A stretch of 59,908 bases of DNA from Bacteroidota bacterium (lineage in GTDB: Bacteria; Bacteroidota; Ignavibacteria; Ignavibacteriales; Melioribacteraceae). Within the stretch, counting starts at the first letter, position 1. Every line of letters starts with the position of its first letter. A program made the position numbers and the translations under genes. Where the stretch lies: contig JAMCSN010000338.1 of NCBI GenBank assembly GCA_023381535.1, positions 1 to 59,908 of the forward strand, written 5' to 3'. The notes below the pieces were generated by a model. The model was not told the origin of the DNA. It saw only the letters and a program-made list of their open reading frames with translations, and did no database searches. This document shows positions 52,590 through 59,908 of the stretch, piece by piece.

Positions 52590-54179
52590 CTACCATCTGT
52601 ATTCAATGCCTGCTAGAATATCAAACGGCTTTTCTCGGTATTGCCTCCAGACAAAGTTACTTCTATTTAAAATGTTTTGAAAGCCCGCTGTGATCTTGAA
52701 CCCCTTCAGCAATTCGTATGAAAACGAAAGCGATAAATCGTTATAGTCTTGAAGTTTGTCCGTGTTGGCAAGGTCTGTATAAGCATTGAGCGCCAGCATG
52801 TATTTTGCTTTTATGCCGAGACCGAAATCAAAATCATATCCGTACTCAAGGGTTGAACTCGCTTCCGGTTGATATGGAATTTTGTTGCCCGATTGATCTT
52901 TGGCATCTTGAATTGTAAGATCACCCATGAAGTAGCCGTAAATACCGGTGTAATAATACATGTTCAGCTTTCCGAAAAATATTTTGGCTTCGGGCAAAAA
53001 TCGCAAATCAAATTTTCCGGGATTAACAACGTCGCTGAAATAACTAAAATTTTCCGTTTGGCTGTATCCGCCGGAAAGCGTAATGGTCATGTATTTATCG
53101 TTTTCGTACTTCAGCATACCAACAAAATTATGTTTCACTTTTTCGAATGCGTTATCATTAGCGCCAAGGTTGTAGTACAAATTTCTTCCGATAAGATCCC
53201 GCACAGAATAGAAGTTGGTATGCGGCTTATATTCGGCATCAAAAGAAAAATTCTTATCAATCTGGTATTGCACAGCCGCAAACGTGGCAAAGAAGTTATT
53301 GTTCCCCACTGCCGAATAATTAACACCGGCAGAAAATAAAAGAGAATTCATCGGTACAAATTTTATGCTGCCTTCAACCGAATAATAATTGTAATTACTT
53401 GTCGAGCTCAAATTTCCTTGAAGCGTTTGCCGTTTGTAAGTTCCGTTGAAACCAAGTTTAAATCCGTTCATCTTAATATCGAAAAGCGCATACGGATTTA
53501 TAACCGATTCACGGAATCCGTTTTCATTGAGAGACAGCACGTTGACATTGACACCGGCGCCGTAATTAACCCACCGGTTCAAGGAACTCGAAATTGAAAA
53601 CTGTCCAATACCCTTGTTCGATTCGCGCAGTAAATCCGGCGTAGGCGACGCGTAAAATTTATATGAATCGCGTGAGTACTGAGCAAATACTTTAATAGCC
53701 GTTCCGGGAAGGAATTCCGATTTGGTTGAAATGAAAAAGTTGTGAGTCATCGAAAGACCTGAAGTATTGAACCCGGAGTTGCTAAGGTAATCTTTAATAT
53801 TAGAACCCCAAACCCGCGCGTTGAACAAATAGTTGTCGAGCGATTTTGTCATGCTGAGCTCGCCGGTCGGAAAAGTATATCTGCCGAGCCGAATCTTTAG
53901 ACTTCCGTTATAGTACTCATCGAACGTTTTGATATCCGGCTTAAAAGAAACCGTCTGTGACGAAATCATAAGCGGCAGTTCGTCAGGGGTAAATTGCGGT
54001 GTGAAAAAATCTTTTGAAAGCGTCGGTATCAATTCCGGTTTTCCCTTGTGAGCAATTGGAACGTTCACACTTTGTCTTCCGGTTATCACAAAATCCGGTA
54101 GTTCTATTCCCTGCTGTTCGTTCTGAGCAACAGAAAAACCGGAAAAAATCAGCAGCAGAAAAATTGTTATTCGTTTCAT
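52590..54179 (-). CDS. Outer-membrane beta-barrel protein, TonB-linked, without plug
   Basis: The 529-residue protein has a signal peptide (about 1-18), then a short N-terminal segment with IELPDFVITGRQSV, a stretch like the region near TonB boxes in Bacteroidota receptors. The barrel begins by about residue 90 and runs to the end, with strands of alternating aromatic residues (for example LRFLPEAKIFFGKLNMYYYTG). It ends FDILAGIEYRW with a C-terminal aromatic, as barrels do. There is no plug domain of the usual TonB-dependent receptor. Its start overlaps the TPR gene's stop by four bases. With exbB, exbD and tonB downstream it is probably the target of the motor. Confidence 0.75.
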   Translation of the reverse strand: MKRITIFLLLIFSGFSVAQNEQQGIELPDFVITGRQSVNVPIAHKGKPELIPTLSKDFFTPQFTPDELPLMISSQTVSFKPDIKTFDEYYNGSLKIRLGRYTFPTGELSMTKSLDNYLFNARVWGSNIKDYLSNSGFNTSGLSMTHNFFISTKSEFLPGTAIKVFAQYSRDSYKFYASPTPDLLRESNKGIGQFSISSSLNRWVNYGAGVNVNVLSLNENGFRESVINPYALFDIKMNGFKLGFNGTYKRQTLQGNLSSTSNYNYYSVEGSIKFVPMNSLLFSAGVNYSAVGNNNFFATFAAVQYQIDKNFSFDAEYKPHTNFYSVRDLIGRNLYYNLGANDNAFEKVKHNFVGMLKYENDKYMTITLSGGYSQTENFSYFSDVVNPGKFDLRFLPEAKIFFGKLNMYYYTGIYGYFMGDLTIQDAKDQSGNKIPYQPEASSTLEYGYDFDFGLGIKAKYMLALNAYTDLANTDKLQDYNDLSLSFSYELLKGFKITAGFQNILNRSNFVWRQYREKPFDILAGIEYRW

Positions 54180-57142
54180 AGTTGTCTTAGTTTTTTTCTA
54201 GCTTCTTGTGCAAATTCACCCGTCGGATGTTTACTTAACACAGCGCGATACATATCCCGCGCTTGGTTTTTATCTTTCATCTTAACGTAACAATCGCCGA
54301 GTTTCAGTAATGATTTAGTGTACCATTCGTCGAACGATGAATATACCGATCTGACACGCACCAATGCGGTAATTGCATCTGTAATTTTATTCTGATTGAA
54401 CAGAACCACGCCGCTGTAATACTGTGCCTGGGCGCCGATATCGTCCGGTCGTCGTTCGGCAACATCGTTAAAATACTGCGCGGCTTTATCAAGATTGTTT
54501 CTTTGCATCTCGATCAAGCCCAATTCAATTTTTGCTTTCTCTGAAAAAACATTTCCTTCATAATAATTTACAACTTGTTCAAAAGTGGAATACGCATCGT
54601 CCGGCTTGTTGTTTTTCTCCTGACTTGTCCCTTCGAGATAAAGAAGTTCTGGAAGCCGGTTCGAATTTGGCATCCCCGCGATGGTCGACTGCAAAAGTTT
54701 TATCGCGCTGTCAAATTGATTTCTCACCGAGTAAATACGTACTAGTTCTACAACCGCCGAAATTCCGATGTCGGATTTCGGTGAACGCTGAATCACAATC
54801 TGAAAATTCTTCAATGCCTCGTCATCGTTCTTCATGTTCGATGCACTTTTACCGATCCAGTAATATGCACTTGGAACGTATTTGCTGTTCGGATACTTAG
54901 AAAGAAATTCCTGGTATGCGTTTATCGCAAGATTATATTTCTGAATGCTGTAATAAAGATCGCCTTTCTTGAAAAATATTTGGTCGTCGTAAGTGGAAGA
55001 TGGATGATCTGTGATGTATCGATCAATATAAGCTATTGCCTTATCCGGCTGGTTTTGTGCAACGTAGCAGTACTGAATTCCGTTTACCGCATCAAAGACA
55101 TATTGAGAATTCGGGAACCGACTGATTACGCCCGAATAATACGCGATTGACGAATCGTACTGCGCTAAATTAAAATAGGCATCGCCGATTGAGTAGTGAA
55201 CCATCGGTCGAAGCGCAGAACGCGGAAAGCGGGTTAACAAATTTTTGTAATTGGAAATTGCCTCGGCAAAATTATTCTGTTGGAAAAATATCCAGCCGAT
55301 AACGTATTGCGATTGATCAGCATATTTCGAACGCGGAAATTTTTTCTGCAATTCTGTGAATGCCTTAACCGCTTCGGCGGGTTTATCTGCTTTGTATAAA
55401 GACTGCGCGTACTGATAATATGCGTGATCGTTTTCGAGAGAAACTTTCGCACGTGAAAATATTTCCCGGTAAAGTGCGCTGGCTTTATCAAACTTCTTGG
55501 TTCCGAAGTAACTGTCGGCTAATCTCAGTTTTGCATCCGGTGTGTTCGGATCGTTTTTATATTTCGAAACAAACTCGTTGAAATAAAAAATGGCATTCGG
55601 AAAATCTTTCAAATTGAAATACGTGTAAGCTTTCCCAAGAACCATATCTTTTCTAATTTCATCATTGGAAGGCGCAACGGCGCTGTAAGATTTAAGTGCT
55701 TCGGAATATTTGCCTTGAGCAAAATAGCATTCGGCTAAATAGAAATTCACCTTGTCGTTTTCAAATTCCTTGTCGCGCGTTTTCAATTCTTCAAGGTTGG
55801 AGATTGCCGATTCATAATTGCCAGAATAGAATTCAACGACAGCCATTCCAAGCCGCGCTCTATTATTAAGGTCGCGTTGATCATCTGTAAGTTTGAGTGC
55901 TTCATTGAAATAATTTTTCGCATTGCCGTAATCTTTTTTGTTGAGGCGCATTTCTCCGAGCAAAGTGTAAGCTTTTCCGCGCGTTGCTTTATCGCTGGAA
56001 ATTGTTGCGTTCATCAAAGCTTTTTCGGCATCTGCCGGATCGCTTTGTTTATACATAACTGAACCCATTCCTAACTGCGCACGCGATGCGAGAGGACTGC
56101 TAGGATATTTCGCAACGAACTCGGAAAAAATTTCGTTCGCAGCTTTGCTATCGCCCAAATATCTTTTGCATTCGCCGCTCCAGTATAAGGAAGCAACTTT
56201 CAATGAGTCGCTCGTAGAATCGGCAAGCATCTTAAACTTTTTATAAGCGGCATTGTAATCGTTAAGCTGGAAATCGATCCACGCCAAATTGTAATTGATT
56301 CTATTCTTGTAACTCTCACCGTGAACTTGAGGCAAAAATTCGTTGTAAACTTTTGCCGCATCCGAATATTCTTGAAGCCGGATAAAAGAATTGGCAAGAA
56401 AAACTTTTGCTTCAAACAATCTTTCTTCCGGCAATTTTCTAATTAGCGGATCGCTCAGTTCAAGAATAGCATTATCATATTGTTTCAAATTAAAATAGCA
56501 AACGCCGATTCGCATCTGAGATTCCGGCGCCAATGGACTGTCTTTATAGTATGCCAGAAGTTCATCGTAGTACGTTACAGCGCTGGTGTAGTTGGCGGTC
56601 TTCTCATAAAGCTGTCCCAAAGAATAGTAGCTGTTCGGCAGATATTTATTTGTTTCTTTTTGTCCGATAGCATTTTTAAAATTTTCTTCCGCTTCGAGAA
56701 ATTTATTTTCCGCAAAGTAAGCTTCGCCCATCCAGTAATATGCAGATCCGGCGAATTGGCTTTTCGGATATTCAGCAAAAAGAATTTCCAAACGGTCGCG
56801 GCATCTCCGGTAATCTGTCTTTGTATAATAGATGGTTCCAAGTTTGTATAGCGCGTACTCTCTAAGATTGGAGAATCTGAACTTGTCGATAAAAGATTCA
56901 AATGCTTCTGCCGCACCGTCAAGCTGATTCAAGTTCAACAAGCAGTCCGCTTCATAATACTTTGCCATAGCAAGCTTTTCTTCAGCTAGGTTGTCGTTCG
57001 AAACAATATTTTTAAACATCAAGTAAGCCGTACCGAAATCGGAATTCTTATAAGCGTTGAATGCTTGAGCCATACGGTCGGATGAAATTTGAGCAAGCAT
57101 CGCAACTTGAAAACTCAACAAAAGAAAGATTGTTTTTTTCAT
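54176..57142 (-). CDS. Giant periplasmic TPR protein
   Basis: The 988-residue protein has a signal peptide (about 1-17) and then TPR-type repeats along its whole length, about 20-25 units. Many follow the form YYxxGxxYFxxxxYxxAxxxYxxFLxxYPxS (for example SAYYWMGEAYFAENKFLEAEENF), resembling the YbgF/CpoB and BamD kind of TPR. No other domain is seen. CpoB works with Tol-Pal and peptidoglycan synthases in cell division, which fits the SPOR and TonB/ExbBD neighbours. The gene follows the DUF92 gene by six bases and overlaps the barrel gene by four bases. Confidence 0.88.
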   Translation of the reverse strand: MKKTIFLLLSFQVAMLAQISSDRMAQAFNAYKNSDFGTAYLMFKNIVSNDNLAEEKLAMAKYYEADCLLNLNQLDGAAEAFESFIDKFRFSNLREYALYKLGTIYYTKTDYRRCRDRLEILFAEYPKSQFAGSAYYWMGEAYFAENKFLEAEENFKNAIGQKETNKYLPNSYYSLGQLYEKTANYTSAVTYYDELLAYYKDSPLAPESQMRIGVCYFNLKQYDNAILELSDPLIRKLPEERLFEAKVFLANSFIRLQEYSDAAKVYNEFLPQVHGESYKNRINYNLAWIDFQLNDYNAAYKKFKMLADSTSDSLKVASLYWSGECKRYLGDSKAANEIFSEFVAKYPSSPLASRAQLGMGSVMYKQSDPADAEKALMNATISSDKATRGKAYTLLGEMRLNKKDYGNAKNYFNEALKLTDDQRDLNNRARLGMAVVEFYSGNYESAISNLEELKTRDKEFENDKVNFYLAECYFAQGKYSEALKSYSAVAPSNDEIRKDMVLGKAYTYFNLKDFPNAIFYFNEFVSKYKNDPNTPDAKLRLADSYFGTKKFDKASALYREIFSRAKVSLENDHAYYQYAQSLYKADKPAEAVKAFTELQKKFPRSKYADQSQYVIGWIFFQQNNFAEAISNYKNLLTRFPRSALRPMVHYSIGDAYFNLAQYDSSIAYYSGVISRFPNSQYVFDAVNGIQYCYVAQNQPDKAIAYIDRYITDHPSSTYDDQIFFKKGDLYYSIQKYNLAINAYQEFLSKYPNSKYVPSAYYWIGKSASNMKNDDEALKNFQIVIQRSPKSDIGISAVVELVRIYSVRNQFDSAIKLLQSTIAGMPNSNRLPELLYLEGTSQEKNNKPDDAYSTFEQVVNYYEGNVFSEKAKIELGLIEMQRNNLDKAAQYFNDVAERRPDDIGAQAQYYSGVVLFNQNKITDAITALVRVRSVYSSFDEWYTKSLLKLGDCYVKMKDKNQARDMYRAVLSKHPTGEFAQEARKKLRQL

Positions 57143-57148
57143 AATAGG

Positions 57149-58033
57149 TCAGACTCTAACAATTTCTTTTAGAATGATTACAATTATGCCGCCGGAAATT
57201 CCGCACAGCAGATTAACTACGTCGTTATTGATCCAAACGTTGCCGCTGTTATGTTTGGTTTCTTTTCCACAGTGAAGTTTCTTCTCCGTGACTTTCTCAC
57301 AGACCACACATTTGTTTTGCGCTTGAATTGTCGCTCCAAGAAAACTATCAAACAAACTTCCAAAAAGTCCGGCAGTTAATATCAAAAGTAAGTATTGATG
57401 CACGGCAAAATCTATCCAGAAAATTCCGGAGAGCGCAATCGTTAGAGAACCGGCAATGGCGCCGATTGTTCCAATCAACGAAATTCCGCCGGAGACACCT
57501 TGTTCTACCGGTCGAAGATTCAGAATGTTATACGTAGCCGTTTTCTTCCATGTTCCAATCTCGGTTGCCCATGTATCGGCGCAAACAGCCGCCAGCATGG
57601 AGATATAAATTAAGAAATACAATCCGTCCGGACTCACAAAATCAGCTATGACAAGTACGCCGCCCAAACCGCCGTTTGCAATTACTTGAAGATGATCCCT
57701 TACACCGCTCTTTTCGAAATAGGTTTCAACCTGTGAATTTCTACTTTTCCTTAGCTTGGAGAGAATACTTGATAGAATGAAAAATGTTAGGATAGGTACC
57801 GACCATTTGATTCCGCCCAAACCAAAAATAAGGCTTGCAAGAATAAATGTTGCTATCGCGCCGCTTTTGGTAAGGAACTTAGCTATGTACGACAAATAGG
57901 TTACAATAGCTGCGAACAAAATGCCTAATGCCAAATTTTGAGCGAAAGAATTGTTCACTTGCGCAGATGCAATTAGAAAAGCCGGGTGCGTTATGTAGTT
58001 AATTATTTGCAGAAGAATTAGTGATGTACTCAA
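57149..58033 (-). CDS. DUF92 (TMEM19/VTE6-like) membrane protein
   Basis: The 294-residue protein has about six to seven membrane helices and the DUF92 motifs TKSGAIATFILASLIFGLGG, DTWATEIG and GSLFDSFLGATIQ. The C-terminal loop holds CVVCEKVTEKKLHCG, then NDVVNLLCGISGG, the usual form of the family. VTE6 members are phytyl-phosphate kinases; whether this bacterial protein has that activity is unknown. The start at 58033 is TTG with a weak ribosome site and no in-frame ATG nearby, so the exact start is uncertain. It is the first gene of the envelope operon. Confidence 0.85.
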   Translation of the reverse strand: MSTSLILLQIINYITHPAFLIASAQVNNSFAQNLALGILFAAIVTYLSYIAKFLTKSGAIATFILASLIFGLGGIKWSVPILTFFILSSILSKLRKSRNSQVETYFEKSGVRDHLQVIANGGLGGVLVIADFVSPDGLYFLIYISMLAAVCADTWATEIGTWKKTATYNILNLRPVEQGVSGGISLIGTIGAIAGSLTIALSGIFWIDFAVHQYLLLILTAGLFGSLFDSFLGATIQAQNKCVVCEKVTEKKLHCGKETKHNSGNVWINNDVVNLLCGISGGIIVIILKEIVRV

Positions 58034-58301
58034 TTATTTTTTGCGAATATAATCAAATGCGGCTATATCTAAAAGGATTGAGCGATGAACGATTAATTGG
58101 ACTTATCGATTTTTAAGATTTGTATTTCCTACTTCAAAAGATATCTTATATTGACTTGGTTTTACCATACTTCACTTTTTAAAAACATCGCCCCAATTTT
58201 AGAGTATCTTCTTTCTTCCCGCGACTCAAACAGAGTAGAGCAACCAACAATAAAACAATTATTCTTTTCATTTCTTACCTCACAACTATTTTTCAAAATA
58301 T
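58034..58301. other. Gap between the AAA ATPase and the DUF92 gene
   Basis: These 268 bases are AT-rich. The only feature seen is a 30-codon minus-strand reading frame at 58179-58271. It has a GAGG ribosome site and starts MKRIIVLLLVALLCLS, like a signal peptide. After that it stops soon (30 residues), so it may be the remnant of an exported protein or lipoprotein. Confidence 0.4.
58179..58271 (-). CDS. Possible remnant: signal-peptide-like 30-residue frame
   Basis: The protein is not recognised. It starts MKRIIVLLLVALLCLSRGKK, a signal-peptide-like run, with GAGG a few bases before the ATG, and ends after 30 residues at TAA. The DNA downstream holds several stops in all frames, so either the gene has decayed or this is a very short exported peptide. 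It lies 30 bases after the ATPase gene. Evidence is weak. Confidence 0.25.
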   Translation of the reverse strand: MKRIIVLLLVALLCLSRGKKEDTLKLGRCF

Positions 58302-59908
58302 CTACCCTGTACAAAATTTTGTTGTCCTTTCTGAGTAACTTTTTAAGCTGACCGAATTTATGTTCGCCAAATTCTCAGCCCATTTTTCATCATCGTGATG
58401 AAATCTCTTTGAATAATCATTAATGTCTTCTAATTCTGTTAACTTCGACAACAAATGATGTATTTCAGAATTATCAGCAGAGTTTCGAATCATATCAATG
58501 AAATCACCTAACCATTTATCATCTTTGAATATTCCCGGGAACCTAAATCTCAAATTTCCTTCCAATAATGGTCTAATAGATTGTGCTATGGATTTCTTAT
58601 CGCCCCTGCCGGTTGTTATAAACTCGGACAAAAGAAAATAGTGGTGGAAATAATCCAGCATGCCTACTGTATTAATATCCCATTCCGATATTTTACAATT
58701 TTCAGCTTTAGTTTCAGTTCTAACGCATTTTTTATCTGAAGATTTATTCTTATCCCAAACAAGCTTTGCAAATTCTGGTGAATGAGTAAAAATCAAGGTT
58801 TGGGATGAAAGTTGGCTTATGTTATATAATTCATAAGAAGTAGTGTCTTTCCGATGAACATCCATGCTGTTAATAGGATCGTCAATAACAACTATTTTAT
58901 TTCCTATTTGCGAATCTTTTTCAATACGTGCCAAGAAAAAAGCAAACGCCAATGTGGATTTATCCCCTTCGCTCAATGTATTCTTAAAGGAAGGTACATC
59001 ATCCGGTGAATTTGATTTGCCTAAATCAATTATTGAATTATTTATTCCGATTTTATATTCAAGCGAAGGTTTTCCGCCTGTATATACTGGTTTGGGGTTG
59101 CATAGCTCAAAACTTGCCCCACAATTAGATAAATATCTATTTATTCCTTCGCTATAATTCTTGAGTGTTTCTTCTGTAATTTTATTTAATCTTTCTTTTT
59201 TATCGTCCTTTTCCCTTGTCCGTTGATCTTTCTCCGAATGATTCCTTTCCAATTCTTCAATAAACTTTATTGTATCTGAGTTGAATCTATTCTTAATATT
59301 GTTCAATTGAGATAATCTTTCTTGTTCAGCAAGGGAAAAGGACGATAACTTTGTCTTGAAATTTTCTATATCATTATTAACACTTCTTACTTCAGAGTTA
59401 TATTTATCAAAATTAGCTCGAAGTTGATCTAATTCATCTTTACATTTATAAAAAGATGACAGGTCAGGACACTCAATTGGATTTGTTAATTTTTTATCAA
59501 ATAGTTCATTTATTAAACTCAAGAAATTCTGAAATGATCTCTCAAATTTTTCTAGCCCAATTTCCGACAATTTTTCCTTCACAATTAATTTATTACTCCA
59601 TGTATCTAGTCGTTCTTTGTTTAATTTTACTGTGCTCTTTTGCTCAGTTAAATTTTTACTTGGAAACGAATCCCCAATGGTTTTTACATCGGCAAAAATT
59701 TCCTTCTTGAACGATTTATATGATTCACTGAAGTAATCTTTATAATATTCAATCAAATCAATATTCTTGAGGTTCTGTGTGCAATAAGGACAACGGTCAT
59801 TTTTTAAGTATTCCGTTCCTTTATTCAACCATGCTTCACCGTTTTCATCTAATTTATCTTTAATATGTTTTTTTACATTAGCGGCAACTTTTTCTGAAAA
59901 TTCAGAGT
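58302..59908 (-). CDS. AAA_13-type ATPase, 3' part (cut by window edge)
   Basis: The frame is open to the end of the window, so the 5' part, including the Walker A motif, lies outside; the TTG at 59828 is not the real start. The visible part of about 535 codons has a CPYC zinc-hook-like pair (about 34-37 of the visible part), a long coiled coil, the ABC signature (LSEGDKSTLAFAFFLA), Walker B (KIVVIDDPINSMD) and a C-terminal region ending in RFHHDDEKW. This is the AAA_13/RloC-like layout. Members of this group include anticodon nucleases and other phage-defence proteins. A nuclease active site cannot be confirmed here. Confidence 0.82.
   Translation of the reverse strand, partial: SEFSEKVAANVKKHIKDKLDENGEAWLNKGTEYLKNDRCPYCTQNLKNIDLIEYYKDYFSESYKSFKKEIFADVKTIGDSFPSKNLTEQKSTVKLNKERLDTWSNKLIVKEKLSEIGLEKFERSFQNFLSLINELFDKKLTNPIECPDLSSFYKCKDELDQLRANFDKYNSEVRSVNNDIENFKTKLSSFSLAEQERLSQLNNIKNRFNSDTIKFIEELERNHSEKDQRTREKDDKKERLNKITEETLKNYSEGINRYLSNCGASFELCNPKPVYTGGKPSLEYKIGINNSIIDLGKSNSPDDVPSFKNTLSEGDKSTLAFAFFLARIEKDSQIGNKIVVIDDPINSMDVHRKDTTSYELYNISQLSSQTLIFTHSPEFAKLVWDKNKSSDKKCVRTETKAENCKISEWDINTVGMLDYFHHYFLLSEFITTGRGDKKSIAQSIRPLLEGNLRFRFPGIFKDDKWLGDFIDMIRNSADNSEIHHLLSKLTELEDINDYSKRFHHDDEKWAENLANINSVSLKSYSERTTKFCTG

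Noticed and set aside
58097..58351. 84-codon plus-strand frame near the ATPase gene
   Set aside because: It overlaps the ATPase 3' end antisense and has the biased composition of a shadow; the minus-strand 30-codon frame is more gene-like.

Overview
The window most likely comes from a bacterium of the Bacteroidota/Ignavibacteriota branch. Four things point there: a type IX secretion locus (PorU, PorV and a protein with a type A sorting domain), a membrane-anchored HU-SPOR protein, a PdxB of the Bacteroidota/gammaproteobacterial kind, and promoters of the Bacteroidota form TTTG-N19/20-TAnnTTTG upstream of both tRNA genes and the phd-type toxin-antitoxin pair, with near matches before other genes. 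This placement is inference from gene content and motifs, not from a search. Most genes lie on the minus strand.

Layout. 1-800: a Phd/ParE-type toxin-antitoxin pair. 813-2126: der. 2127-2447: a repeat-rich gap. 2448-14617 (read right to left): a five-gene envelope/secretion operon, porU - porV - M6-like sorted protein - peptidase/propeller/barrel fusion - DUF5683-like protein. 14717-21115: housekeeping genes (truncated peroxiredoxin, HD protein, nth, 2Fe-2S ferredoxin, tRNA-Glu, aldo/keto reductase, pdxB, slipin and nfeD). 21370-21652: a complete 283-bp MITE with 16-bp inverted ends and a 7-bp target duplication, inserted at the stop codon of a chemoreceptor gene. 21653-42265: a large signalling island with a chemoreceptor, CheW, six kinase-domain proteins and three stand-alone response regulators, interrupted by a mazEF pair. 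42493-42565: tRNA-Gln. 43044-46349: an 11-repeat surface lipoprotein. 46483-48646: a plus-strand run of small membrane/propeller genes. 48621-58033: a seven-gene envelope operon (DUF92, giant TPR protein, plugless outer-membrane barrel, HU-TM-SPOR protein, ExbB, ExbD, TonB). 58302-end: the 3' part of an AAA_13-type ATPase, cut by the window edge.

How the genes work together. PorU and PorV form the outer-membrane attachment step of type IX secretion, and the M6-like protein next to them is a likely substrate; its HExxH site is destroyed, so it is probably a binding protein. The 48.6-58 kb operon resembles a Tol-Pal-like envelope machine: an inner-membrane motor, a TonB arm, an outer-membrane barrel, a periplasmic TPR protein and a SPOR protein that would bind septal peptidoglycan while carrying a DNA-binding fold in the cytoplasm. 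Both motor subunits have lost the acidic residue thought essential for proton flow (Glu to Gln in ExbB, Asp to Asn in ExbD), which makes this the strongest candidate here for an undescribed system. The signalling island combines CHASE3 and Cache-like sensors with many PAS domains and few response regulators.
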